Below, piece after piece: positions 1-5,038 of a DNA stretch of 5,359 nucleotides (its first letter is position 1; each line of letters starts with the position of its first letter). Source of the stretch: an uncultured Opitutaceae bacterium (GTDB lineage Bacteria; Verrucomicrobiota; Verrucomicrobiia; Opitutales; Opitutaceae); the NCBI GenBank assembly GCA_937128785.1, contig CAKZMS010000184.1, positions 1 to 5,359 of the forward strand, read 5' to 3'. Both the position numbers and the translations under genes were made by a program. Below the pieces are notes generated by a model, which saw only the letters and a program-made list of their open reading frames with translations, searched no databases and was not told the origin of the DNA.

Positions 1-489
1 AATTACCCAAGAACCAACATCACGCAAAGTCAGGCGCTGGAGTTTTGCCAAAAACTTACGGAGAGGGAGAGGCAAGCGGGAAGACTCCCGCGGGGATATA
101 AATTGTCACTTCCGCCCGAGGCGCAGTGGGAGTATGCGTGCCGGGCGCGGACGACGGGGGCGTACGCGGGGGATTTGGATGCGATGGGTTGGTATAATGA
201 CAACAGCAATGCAACGACGCATGCGGTGGGGCAGAAACGGGCGAATGCGTGGGGGCTGTATGATATGCATGGCAACGTGTGGGAGTGGTGCCTGGACCGG
301 CATGGGGACTATCCCTCGGGCAGTGTGACCGATCCGGACGGCGCTGACTCGGGCTCCGACCGCGTCGACCGGGGTGGCAGTTGGTTCAGCTCCGCGCGGA
401 ACGCGCGGTCAGCGAATCGCGGCAGGCTTTCGCCGGACATCCGCAACAGCTTCCTCGGCTTCCGTGTCGCCCTTACGCCTTCGCGCTAG
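1..489 (+). CDS. FGE-sulfatase / C-type-lectin-fold domain protein, C-terminal part (5' end outside window)
   Basis: The frame is open from base 1, so the gene starts upstream; 162 residues and a TAG stop are visible. The order of motifs is that of the FGE-sulfatase (SUMF1) family: an AxEFCQKL-type helix near residues 13-19, LPPEAQWEYACRA near 40-52, WYNDNS, VGQKRANAWGLYDMHGNVWEWC near 77-98, a SVTDP stretch, RGGSW near 124-128 and GFRVAL at the end. True formylglycine-generating enzymes carry active-site cysteines shortly after the RGGS(W/F) motif. Here that stretch has no cysteine (it reads ARNARSANR), so sulfatase activation is unlikely. A ligand-binding or structural role of the fold is more plausible, and the missing N-terminal part could carry a kinase, secretion or other domain. 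The C-terminal ~30 codons resemble a retroelement variable region (see findings). The family call is secure; the cellular role is unknown. Confidence 0.9.
   Translation, partial: NYPRTNITQSQALEFCQKLTERERQAGRLPRGYKLSLPPEAQWEYACRARTTGAYAGDLDAMGWYNDNSNATTHAVGQKRANAWGLYDMHGNVWEWCLDRHGDYPSGSVTDPDGADSGSDRVDRGGSWFSSARNARSANRGRLSPDIRNSFLGFRVALTPSR
382..459 (+). other. Candidate variable region (VR) of a diversity-generating retroelement target
   Basis: This stretch, from the Trp of RGGSW to the Gly of GFR, is where diversity-generating retroelements diversify C-type-lectin-fold proteins of this type. In the related family pattern many positions are Asn (AAC). Here the corresponding codons are TTC (385), AGC (388), TCC (391), GGC (421), ATC (439), AGC (448) and TTC (451). 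Each can be reached from AAC by changing only adenines while keeping the third-position C. CTT at 427 does not fit. No template repeat, reverse transcriptase or avd gene is visible in the window, so this is a resemblance only. The flank could be a relic or normal family variation. Confidence 0.35.
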
Positions 490-594
490 GCTTCGGCGCA
501 CGCCGCAGTGCAGTCCGGGAGGGGGTGAGCTAAAAAAGGAAACCAGGACGTGAGCGGAGGCGGAGAGAGGCAGGCAGGGTTTTCAGTCGGAAGG

Positions 595-632
595 CTCTGG
601 GCCCTCGGTGTCTCCTCCGTGACCTCGGTGTC
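595..632 (+). repeat. Short degenerate tandem repeat of CTCGGTGT-type words
   Basis: Four related 8-mers follow each other at 9-, 11- and 9-bp steps: CTCTGGGC (595), CTCGGTGT (604), CTCCGTGA (615) and CTCGGTGT (624). The exact 10-mer CCTCGGTGTC occurs at 603-612 and 623-632. On the minus strand the units read as ACACCGAG/TCACGGAG, resembling the 'acc-gagg-acac-ggagg' intergenic words I recall from Verrucomicrobia and other environmental bacteria. It lies in the 175-bp convergent gap between the FGE-like gene and hisI, which shows no other gene. Function unknown. Confidence 0.55.
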
Positions 633-664
633 AAAAAAGCAGCAGAGTGGTCGCCGAAATAGAC

Positions 665-769
665 CTACTTCTTGTAGACTTCCTTGGGGTCGAACAAGGG
701 CTCGGCCGTGGTGGTGAGCGGGAAGGCGGGGTCCGTGAAGTCGGTGAACTTGCGGTGGAAGCAGCTGCG
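665..769 (-). pseudogene. hisI: Remaining C-terminal part of hisI behind the in-frame TAG
   Basis: Reading on in the hisI frame past the TAG gives 34 clean codons ending in a second TAG at 665-667. The translation begins RSCFHRKFTDFTDP and ends FDPKEVYKK. RSCF completes the CHNGxRSCF zinc motif, with the second cysteine seven residues after Cys110, the spacing expected in HisI. No frameshift is needed: one base change (for example TAC to TAG) accounts for the break. Joined to the upstream part, the full protein would be 148 residues, which suits the family. There is no start codon or ribosome binding site for this piece alone, so it is the tail of one gene, not a separate one. Confidence 0.85.
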
Positions 770-1111
770 CTAGCCGTTGTGGCAGGACGCATTGGCATCA
801 CCCTTTTGCTCCACCTTGATCAGGATGACGTCCTGGTCGCAGTCGGTCCGGATTTCCTTCACGTATTGCACGTTGCCGGATTCCTCGCCCTTCATCCACA
901 GCTTGCTGCGGGAACGGCTCCAGTAGGTGGCTTTGCCGGTCTTCAGGGTGTGGCCTAGTGATTCCTCGTTCATGAAGGCGAACATCAACACCTCGCCGGA
1001 CTCGTGATCCTGGGCGATACAGGGAATCAACCCATCGGACCCAAATTTTGGCTGAAATTGGGAACCGAGTTCTACCTCGTGGCGATCGTTGCGGGCGGGA
1101 AATGCAGACAT
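770..1111 (-). CDS. hisI: Phosphoribosyl-AMP cyclohydrolase HisI, ended early by an in-frame TAG
   Basis: HisI opens the adenine ring of phosphoribosyl-AMP, the third step of histidine biosynthesis, in the cytoplasm. The 113 visible residues match the family: [20 protein letters not shown] near 27-46, [24 protein letters not shown] near 63-80, and the metal site D90-C91-D92-x-D94 (DCDQD). Cys110-His111 begin the conserved CHxGxRSC(F) motif, but a TAG codon (770-772) falls at the fifth position, where Tyr or another residue is expected. The third zinc ligand, Cys, is encoded just behind the stop, so the product as read lacks one zinc cysteine and is probably inactive. The next 34 codons (665-769) continue the gene in the same frame. 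Start ATG is at 1109-1111; no strong ribosome binding site is visible. No other his gene is in the window. The stop may be a real mutation, an assembly or sequencing error, or a suppressed codon. Confidence 0.9.
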   Translation of the reverse strand: MSAFPARNDRHEVELGSQFQPKFGSDGLIPCIAQDHESGEVLMFAFMNEESLGHTLKTGKATYWSRSRSKLWMKGEESGNVQYVKEIRTDCDQDVILIKVEQKGDANASCHNG

Positions 1112-1238
1112 GACCAGAAAGCCTTACGACCAATGGCGGGCTCGCGTCGAGTCCGGGGTGAGCTGGCCAGTAATCTCAGCTTGTTTGCATCGAAGGTTTG
1201 CGCCCGCGGCAACCGGGGCTTCATCTTCGGCGGTTTTA

Positions 1239-2069
1239 ATGCCCAAACAGGATCACAGTGCTCTCCAAATTGAATTCGCCGGTGCCTCCGATGTGGGGCT
1301 TTTGCGCAGTAACAACGAGGACGCTTGGTGGGCGGGCAGCATGGGCGATGAAGCCGCGGGATGGCAGGATGCCTCCATGGGAATCGTCGACCTGAAGGAC
1401 GGTGCCTGGCTGGGGGTCTGTGACGGTCTCGGGGGAGCCAATGCCGGGGAGGTCGCCAGCCGTTTGGCCGTGACTGAAACGCACGCCGCGCTGGCGAAAG
1501 TGGATCGGGGCAATACTTCGCTGGGGCGGGCCCATGAGGCGTTGGTCAACACCAACCACGCCATCAATGCGGCGGCCAACCGGAACATGGCCTGGCTGGG
1601 GATGGGATCCACGATTTCGTTTTTGTGGGCGGAAGCCCAAGGCGCGGTGTTGGGCCAGGTCGGAGACAGTCGAGTCTATCGACTGCGGGACAAACGACTG
1701 AAGGAACTCAGCCCGGACCACTCTCCGGTGGGACGTTTGCGTCAAAGCGGCCGGCTCAGCGAAGCCGAAGCCCGGGTGCATCCCAGTCGGCATGTGATCG
1801 ACCAATGTCTCGGAGGGGACGATCCCGGATTGATGCCCGATTGCCTGCCCATCGACCTGAACGTGGGTGATGTTTATGTGCTGTGCTCAGACGGAATGAC
1901 CGACGGGGTATGCGACGCGGAAGTTCGGGGAATGATGTGCGAGGTTGCCGATAATCTGCGGGTGATCCCCGAGATCGTGCGGCTCCTGATCAAGAGCGCC
2001 AATCGCCTGTCCGGTCGGGACAACGTGACGGTGATCGTCGCTCGCGTGATCGAACGCCCGGGTGAGTAG
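1239..2069 (+). CDS. PP2C-family serine/threonine protein phosphatase
   Basis: This is a metal-dependent (Mg2+/Mn2+) phosphatase that removes phosphate from Ser/Thr, normally opposing Hanks-type kinases in bacterial signalling. From the ATG at 1239 it has 276 residues and the PP2C motifs in order: SDVGLLRSNNED (Asp18, Arg23, Asp28), VCDGLGG with metal-binding Asp62-Gly63, GMGSTISFLW, GQVGDSRVYRLR (Asp143, Arg145), SPDHSPVG, LCSDGMTDGV (Asp218) and GRDNVTVIVARV (Asp261-Asn262). All metal ligands are present, so it should be active. There is no membrane segment or extra domain, so it is probably cytosolic. The same frame is open to a TTG at 1089 and an ATG at 1110, but the extra ~43-50 residues are unlike the family and would overlap the hisI start. 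The ATG at 1239 has a weak GGCGG 5 bp upstream. Partner kinase not in the window. Confidence 0.9.
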   Translation: MPKQDHSALQIEFAGASDVGLLRSNNEDAWWAGSMGDEAAGWQDASMGIVDLKDGAWLGVCDGLGGANAGEVASRLAVTETHAALAKVDRGNTSLGRAHEALVNTNHAINAAANRNMAWLGMGSTISFLWAEAQGAVLGQVGDSRVYRLRDKRLKELSPDHSPVGRLRQSGRLSEAEARVHPSRHVIDQCLGGDDPGLMPDCLPIDLNVGDVYVLCSDGMTDGVCDAEVRGMMCEVADNLRVIPEIVRLLIKSANRLSGRDNVTVIVARVIERPGE

Positions 2070-2104
2070 GGGCGCGAGGAAACGAACTCCCCTCGATCCT
2101 ACTC
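2064..2104. terminator. Inverted repeat between convergent genes, candidate two-way terminator
   Basis: GAGTAGG (2064-2070) pairs perfectly with CCTACTC (2098-2104). Inside it CGAGG (2075-2079) pairs with CCTCG (2091-2095), giving a two-part stem with an 11-nt loop. The outer arms contain the TAG stops of both the PP2C gene and the DUF971 gene, which converge here with only 29 bp between them. No T-run follows on either strand, so it is not a classic intrinsic terminator. Its placement still suggests a hairpin acting on both transcripts. Confidence 0.4.
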
Positions 2105-2404
2105 GCCTTTGCGATCGAGGTCGCGCAGGTAGGTATAGCTGAACAATCCGGTGCGGTGGCCATCGCTGAAATCAAAACGCACGGCATAGTTTCCCACAAT
2201 TTCCCAGCCTTGCACAGTCACTCCCGGGAATTGGGTGCGATCATCTCCGCCGTGGGTCTGGCCAAGTATATCGGTCTCGCCGATATTGGCGGCACTGGGT
2301 GACGCTGCACGGAGCATCTCCGATTGAAAGTAGGTCTCTGCTCCGTCGCTCCAAATGATGGCGACCTCGGTGCCGATGAGCTGAATGTTGGTGGGGGCAA
2401 TCAT
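2099..2404 (-). CDS. DUF971 (gamma-butyrobetaine hydroxylase N-terminal-like) small protein
   Basis: The 101-residue protein has the two halves typical of DUF971: an N-terminal IWSDGAETYFQSEMLRAASPSA stretch (about 17-38) and a C-terminal WEIVGNYAVRFDFSDGHRTGLFSYTYLR stretch (about 67-94). The second half carries the strongly conserved 'YAV…FSDGH.TG.(Y/F)S' signature. This domain occurs alone in bacteria, next to or fused with Mrp/ApbC-type proteins, and as the zinc-binding N-terminal domain of eukaryotic hydroxylases. The usual cysteines of the 'LR…CPCA.C' segment are replaced here (SPSAAN) and the protein contains no cysteine, so metal binding by that site is unlikely. The ATG at 2404 has no clear ribosome binding site. 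It lies 71 bp downstream of the protease gene on the same strand and could share its transcript. Function unknown. Confidence 0.8.
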   Translation of the reverse strand: MIAPTNIQLIGTEVAIIWSDGAETYFQSEMLRAASPSAANIGETDILGQTHGGDDRTQFPGVTVQGWEIVGNYAVRFDFSDGHRTGLFSYTYLRDLDRKGE

Positions 2405-2475
2405 GTTCGGGAAGACGCAGAATCAAGGTTAGGTTCGGCGGGAATCAAGCGCCAGGTGATCCCACTGCCAACGAA

Positions 2476-4299
2476 TCACTCGGGTACTTCATAGAATTCC
2501 ACCAAGCCGACACCTTCACTCGCTTCGTCGAAGCCTTCCACTTTTACCGTGTAGGCGCCGGGGGCCAGAGTCAGCAACATGACCGACTCCTGACGATCGG
2601 TGAGCGCGAATGCGCCCAGTTCCGCCATCTTGGCCCGCAACATCTCTTGATGAACGGGAGGGTGATCCCAGTCGTCGTTAATTCTCAACGGGGTTGTTCC
2701 CTGGAGAATCGTCATCAGGGGATCATCCACCGGTTGGGTGATGCCGAAGTCGCCGAGGGTGTCGCCGGCCACGCGCATCAGGTAGGTTCGAGCGGCCGGA
2801 CCACTGACGACCAGACCGGCGATCATGGTGCTGTCGTTGTTGGTCACAAACCCGCGGGTCGAAAGATTTACGAGCCGACTACCGGTGCCGGTTTTATTGA
2901 CGTCGTAGGCTTCCACGATGACCACGCCCTCGGTGGCCTGATCCGCCGCCTCAGCTCCTGAGACCGTGGCAGTATAAATTCCGGGCTCCAACGTCACGAG
3001 CATGGCGGCGTCACCGGAACCTTCATTGAGCGCAAACGCGCCAAGCGTCGCGGCCGTATCGCGAAGCTCGGAGGCGGTGTTAATGTCCGACGTGTTCCAA
3101 TTGTCGTTCGTCGCCACCAAGGAAGAGCCGCCGCCCGGCTCCGATCTGCGCAGGGTCAGGATGGGATCAGGCAACGTGCCCGGGACGGAGTAGGGGGGCT
3201 CGGCGAGGGTCGGACCCGCAGCTCGAAGTAGAATCTCCAGCGGTTCGGTGCCGCGAATAACGAAGCCCACCGTCAATGCCCGCTCGCCGGCGCCGGTGAA
3301 GCCGCGGGTCGATAAATTGGAGAGTTGGGTGAGGGGCGAGGTCGGGACCGGATTGACCGTGAGATTGACCGTCCCCGTGTCGAAACCGTCGGGGTTGGCG
3401 GCAAACATGGTGTATTCGCCACTATCGTAGGTTTGAGCCAGCCCGATGAAGATTCGGGTTTTGTCTTCGATGAAGAGGTAGTTCTCGGGGAAATTTGAGG
3501 TCAGCGAGTCGGGAAAAAACCAATCCAGCACCAAGTCGCTACTCGTCGTGATGGGCGCGGCGACCCCGCCAACTTCCATGTCGATGGTGACCAAGTCACC
3601 CACATCCACGACCAGATCGGGAGTCGTCCCGGTGATCTCAGGGGTCACCAAGGCGGTGCCATAAAGGAAAATGGCCGCATCAATATCGTCCTGAGCCAAT
3701 TGATCCAGATCGCCCACGGTGGAGTTCATCAGCGCCTCCACCTCTTGGGGAGGATCGGCTTGGTCGGGATGATCCATGCCCAACATGTGCCCCAATTCGT
3801 GGGTCAGCACCCGGCGGAGATCGTTGGTGCCCACGCGGAAATCCCCCCGGTAGGAGTTCCACGGCCGGGTTTTATTGAGCACAATGTCGGCCTCGCCAAT
3901 GGCGCTGAAATTCTGGGGGTCCTGACGGATCAGGGTGACGCCCAAAGTGGTTTCCCCGAATTCGTCTCCGTAGATGGTGTTGGAGAACGCGATTTCCGTC
4001 GTGCCGTTTTCGTCACCGGGCTCTTGTTCCACCGTCGCATCCGTGGGCACGATCTGTGATCGGACGAGATGGGCATTCCACTCCGCGATGGAAGCTCGCG
4101 CCACTTGATTCCAGGAAGTCGAGCCATCAAAAAATGAGGAGGGCACGGAGGTGGCCGAATTGTCCAAATCGAGCACCACGGGGATGTCACCGGAGGGCCA
4201 GGAAACGTCGAATGTATCGAACGCGAGCGCACGCTGGGTGATGAGAAGGGGAAGGGCCGCGGTCAGGATCGATCGTCCGATCAAAGATGGTAAATTCAT
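2476..4299 (-). CDS. Secreted matrixin-type (M10-like) zinc metalloprotease with Ig-like domain and two C-terminal tandem modules
   Basis: The predicted product has 607 residues from the ATG at 4299. Residues 1-26 form a signal peptide (Arg in the n-region, hydrophobic core, ALA before Phe27). The catalytic domain follows (about 27-215): SWPSGDIPVVLDL, a WNQ/AEWN segment, ADIVLNKTRPW and the zinc site HELGHMLGMDH (His167, Glu168, His171, His177; bases 3769-3801), with a Met-turn ALMNST (Met191). There is no cysteine-switch propeptide, and I see no cysteine anywhere. Residues ~219-315 look Ig-like (Trp core, DSGEYTMFAANPDG). Two related modules follow at ~324-467 and ~474-607, each opening with NLSTRGF and holding an LxRxAGxTL strand, a (N/D)DxW turn, LGAFAL and an 'EPG/APG.YT..V.G' strand. 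The enzyme probably degrades extracellular protein, with the C-terminal part for adhesion or substrate binding. The frame also opens at a TTG (4338), but the ATG gives a normal signal peptide. Confidence 0.88.
   Translation of the reverse strand: MNLPSLIGRSILTAALPLLITQRALAFDTFDVSWPSGDIPVVLDLDNSATSVPSSFFDGSTSWNQVARASIAEWNAHLVRSQIVPTDATVEQEPGDENGTTEIAFSNTIYGDEFGETTLGVTLIRQDPQNFSAIGEADIVLNKTRPWNSYRGDFRVGTNDLRRVLTHELGHMLGMDHPDQADPPQEVEALMNSTVGDLDQLAQDDIDAAIFLYGTALVTPEITGTTPDLVVDVGDLVTIDMEVGGVAAPITTSSDLVLDWFFPDSLTSNFPENYLFIEDKTRIFIGLAQTYDSGEYTMFAANPDGFDTGTVNLTVNPVPTSPLTQLSNLSTRGFTGAGERALTVGFVIRGTEPLEILLRAAGPTLAEPPYSVPGTLPDPILTLRRSEPGGGSSLVATNDNWNTSDINTASELRDTAATLGAFALNEGSGDAAMLVTLEPGIYTATVSGAEAADQATEGVVIVEAYDVNKTGTGSRLVNLSTRGFVTNNDSTMIAGLVVSGPAARTYLMRVAGDTLGDFGITQPVDDPLMTILQGTTPLRINDDWDHPPVHQEMLRAKMAELGAFALTDRQESVMLLTLAPGAYTVKVEGFDEASEGVGLVEFYEVPE
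2479..2880 (-). repeat. Second C-terminal module of the metalloprotease
   Basis: The second copy, about 134 residues, runs from RLVNLSTRGF to VEFYEVPE at the protein end. It has diverged from the first copy: NDNW becomes NDDW and RAAGPTL becomes RVAGDTL, but the order of motifs and the closing 'GVVIVEAY'/'GVGLVEFY' strand are kept. An internal duplication is the simplest origin. Confidence 0.7.
2899..3330 (-). repeat. First C-terminal module of the metalloprotease
   Basis: A protein-level repeat of about 144 residues opening with LSNLSTRGF and ending near VVIVEAYDV. Its start is 150 codons from the start of the second module, and the two share the DNA word CCGCGGGTCGA (on the + strand at 3302-3312 and 2852-2862). 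The pattern matches a β-rich module I associate with secreted proteins of Opitutus-like bacteria; no named domain is claimed. Confidence 0.7.
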
Positions 4300-4529
4300 T
4301 GGTGGGGAGGAGGTGCTGGCCAGCAAGGATGACGCCAAAGTGCTTCTCGGCGGTTAGCGACCCAGCTTGTCAAAATCCATTCCTCCAAACGACTCCGTCC
4401 GGGGCCGCCGAGTTCCGCAGTAAATCCCCTCCGGAACATCGGATACGCGCCGAACCGCCGTTTTTTTGCGATTTTAAACAAAATCATGGGGTTTAGGCGG
4501 GTTCTTCTCTTGACCATGGGGGAGGAAAA
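4300..4529. other. Divergent intergenic region between protease and mraZ
   Basis: About 230 bp separate the protease start from the mraZ control region, and no gene is evident. The most AT-rich part is 4461-4486 (a run of seven T, then ATTTTAAACAAAAT), the best place for promoters of either gene, but I cannot fit a convincing −35/−10 pair. TTGACC at 4510-4515 resembles a −35 box toward mraZ, yet no good −10 stands 17 bp further. An eight-codon frame on the minus strand (4354-4380) is probably chance. Confidence 0.5.
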
Positions 4530-4554
4530 TGGGTCATTTTGGGGCAGATTGGGG
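4530..4554 (+). promoter_or_regulatory. MraZ operator: three TGGGN boxes at 10-bp spacing
   Basis: TGGGT (4530-4534), TGGGG (4540-4544) and TGGGG (4550-4554) are separated by exactly 5 bases each (CATTT, CAGAT). This is the binding pattern reported for E. coli MraZ: direct TGGGN repeats with 5-nt spacers upstream of its own gene. A fourth TGGGG at 4517-4521 and another at 4487-4491 lie upstream but out of this spacing. The last box ends 5 bp before the first ATG of mraZ, so a bound protein would cover the start region. MraZ encoded next to it is the obvious ligand; autoregulation is inferred. Confidence 0.8.
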
Positions 4555-4559
4555 CACTA

Positions 4560-5036
4560 ATGCCCGCAATGCAGATGTCTACTCCTCCTAAAGCGTATTT
4601 GGCCGGCAACTTCCGGCACGGTCTCGACGACAAGAATCGGCTCACGATTCCGTCGTCTTGGCGGTCGCATTTCGAGAAGGGCACGTCGTTCCTCGCCATT
4701 CCGACTCCGGGTGGCTGGGTATCGGTCCTGCCGCCGATTGAAGCGGACAAACTCTACGAGAAATTTGCCGCGGTGCCGCTGTCCGACACGGAGGCCCAGA
4801 CCGACATCAACGTCTTCATGGCGAGCACCCAGACCTTCAGCTTCGATAGCCAGGGTCGCATCGCCCTCAATGAATCCCTTTCGGCGCATGCCGGATTGAG
4901 CGGTCCCAAGACCGAAGCGGTCCTGGTGGGTGGTCTCAACAAGTTCAACGTCTACAACGCCGAGCGTTGGGATAAGGCGCAGACGAGGTCCACGGCGGAC
5001 AGTCAGCGCAGCGTGATGGAGCGCTTCGGGATCTGA
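4560..5036 (+). CDS. mraZ: Transcriptional regulator MraZ
   Basis: MraZ is the DNA-binding first gene of the dcw (division and cell wall) cluster; in E. coli it represses its own operon. The 158 residues from the ATG at 4560 contain the two AbrB-like swapped-hairpin halves, each with the family's DxxxR signature: DKNRL TIPSSWR (Asp24, Arg28 region) and FDSQGRIALNESL (Asp96, Arg100). Length is normal for the family. Start choice is uncertain: ATGs at 4560, 4569 and 4575 are all in frame, and none has a canonical ribosome binding site. The one strong GGAGG (4521-4525) instead precedes an ATG in another frame at 4529. GGGG at 4551-4554 lies 5 bp before the 4560 ATG and also belongs to the third operator box. 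The frame extends to a TTG at 4539, inside the operator, which is unlikely to be used. rsmH follows downstream as expected for the cluster. Confidence 0.93.
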   Translation: MPAMQMSTPPKAYLAGNFRHGLDDKNRLTIPSSWRSHFEKGTSFLAIPTPGGWVSVLPPIEADKLYEKFAAVPLSDTEAQTDINVFMASTQTFSFDSQGRIALNESLSAHAGLSGPKTEAVLVGGLNKFNVYNAERWDKAQTRSTADSQRSVMERFGI

Positions 5037-5038
5037 TC

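Noticed and set aside
498..511. GCAC/GTGC hairpin just after the FGE-like stop as a retroelement VR hairpin or terminator
   Set aside because: The stem is only 4 bp with a 6-base loop and no T-run; it is expected by chance.
647..958. Plus-strand open frame across the hisI gene
   Set aside because: It is antisense to the clearly recognisable HisI sequence and its Val/Gly/Leu-rich translation matches no family.
1236..1805. Long minus-strand open frame opposite the PP2C gene
   Set aside because: It is a GC-rich antisense shadow; all PP2C motifs are on the plus strand.
4300..4338. N-terminal extension of the protease to a TTG at 4338
   Set aside because: It would put 13 uncharged residues before a normal signal peptide that starts well at the ATG at 4299.
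4368..4373. TTGACA on the minus strand as a −35 box for the protease
   Set aside because: No −10-like hexamer lies 15-19 bp downstream; the sequence there is GC-rich.
4354..4380. Eight-codon minus-strand ORF (MDFDKLGR) preceded by GGAGG
   Set aside because: The GGAGG is only 1 bp from the ATG, too close for normal initiation, and there is no supporting context.
4510..4515. TTGACC as the −35 box of mraZ
   Set aside because: The expected −10 position (about 4532-4538) reads GGTCATT, a poor match, so no promoter is called.
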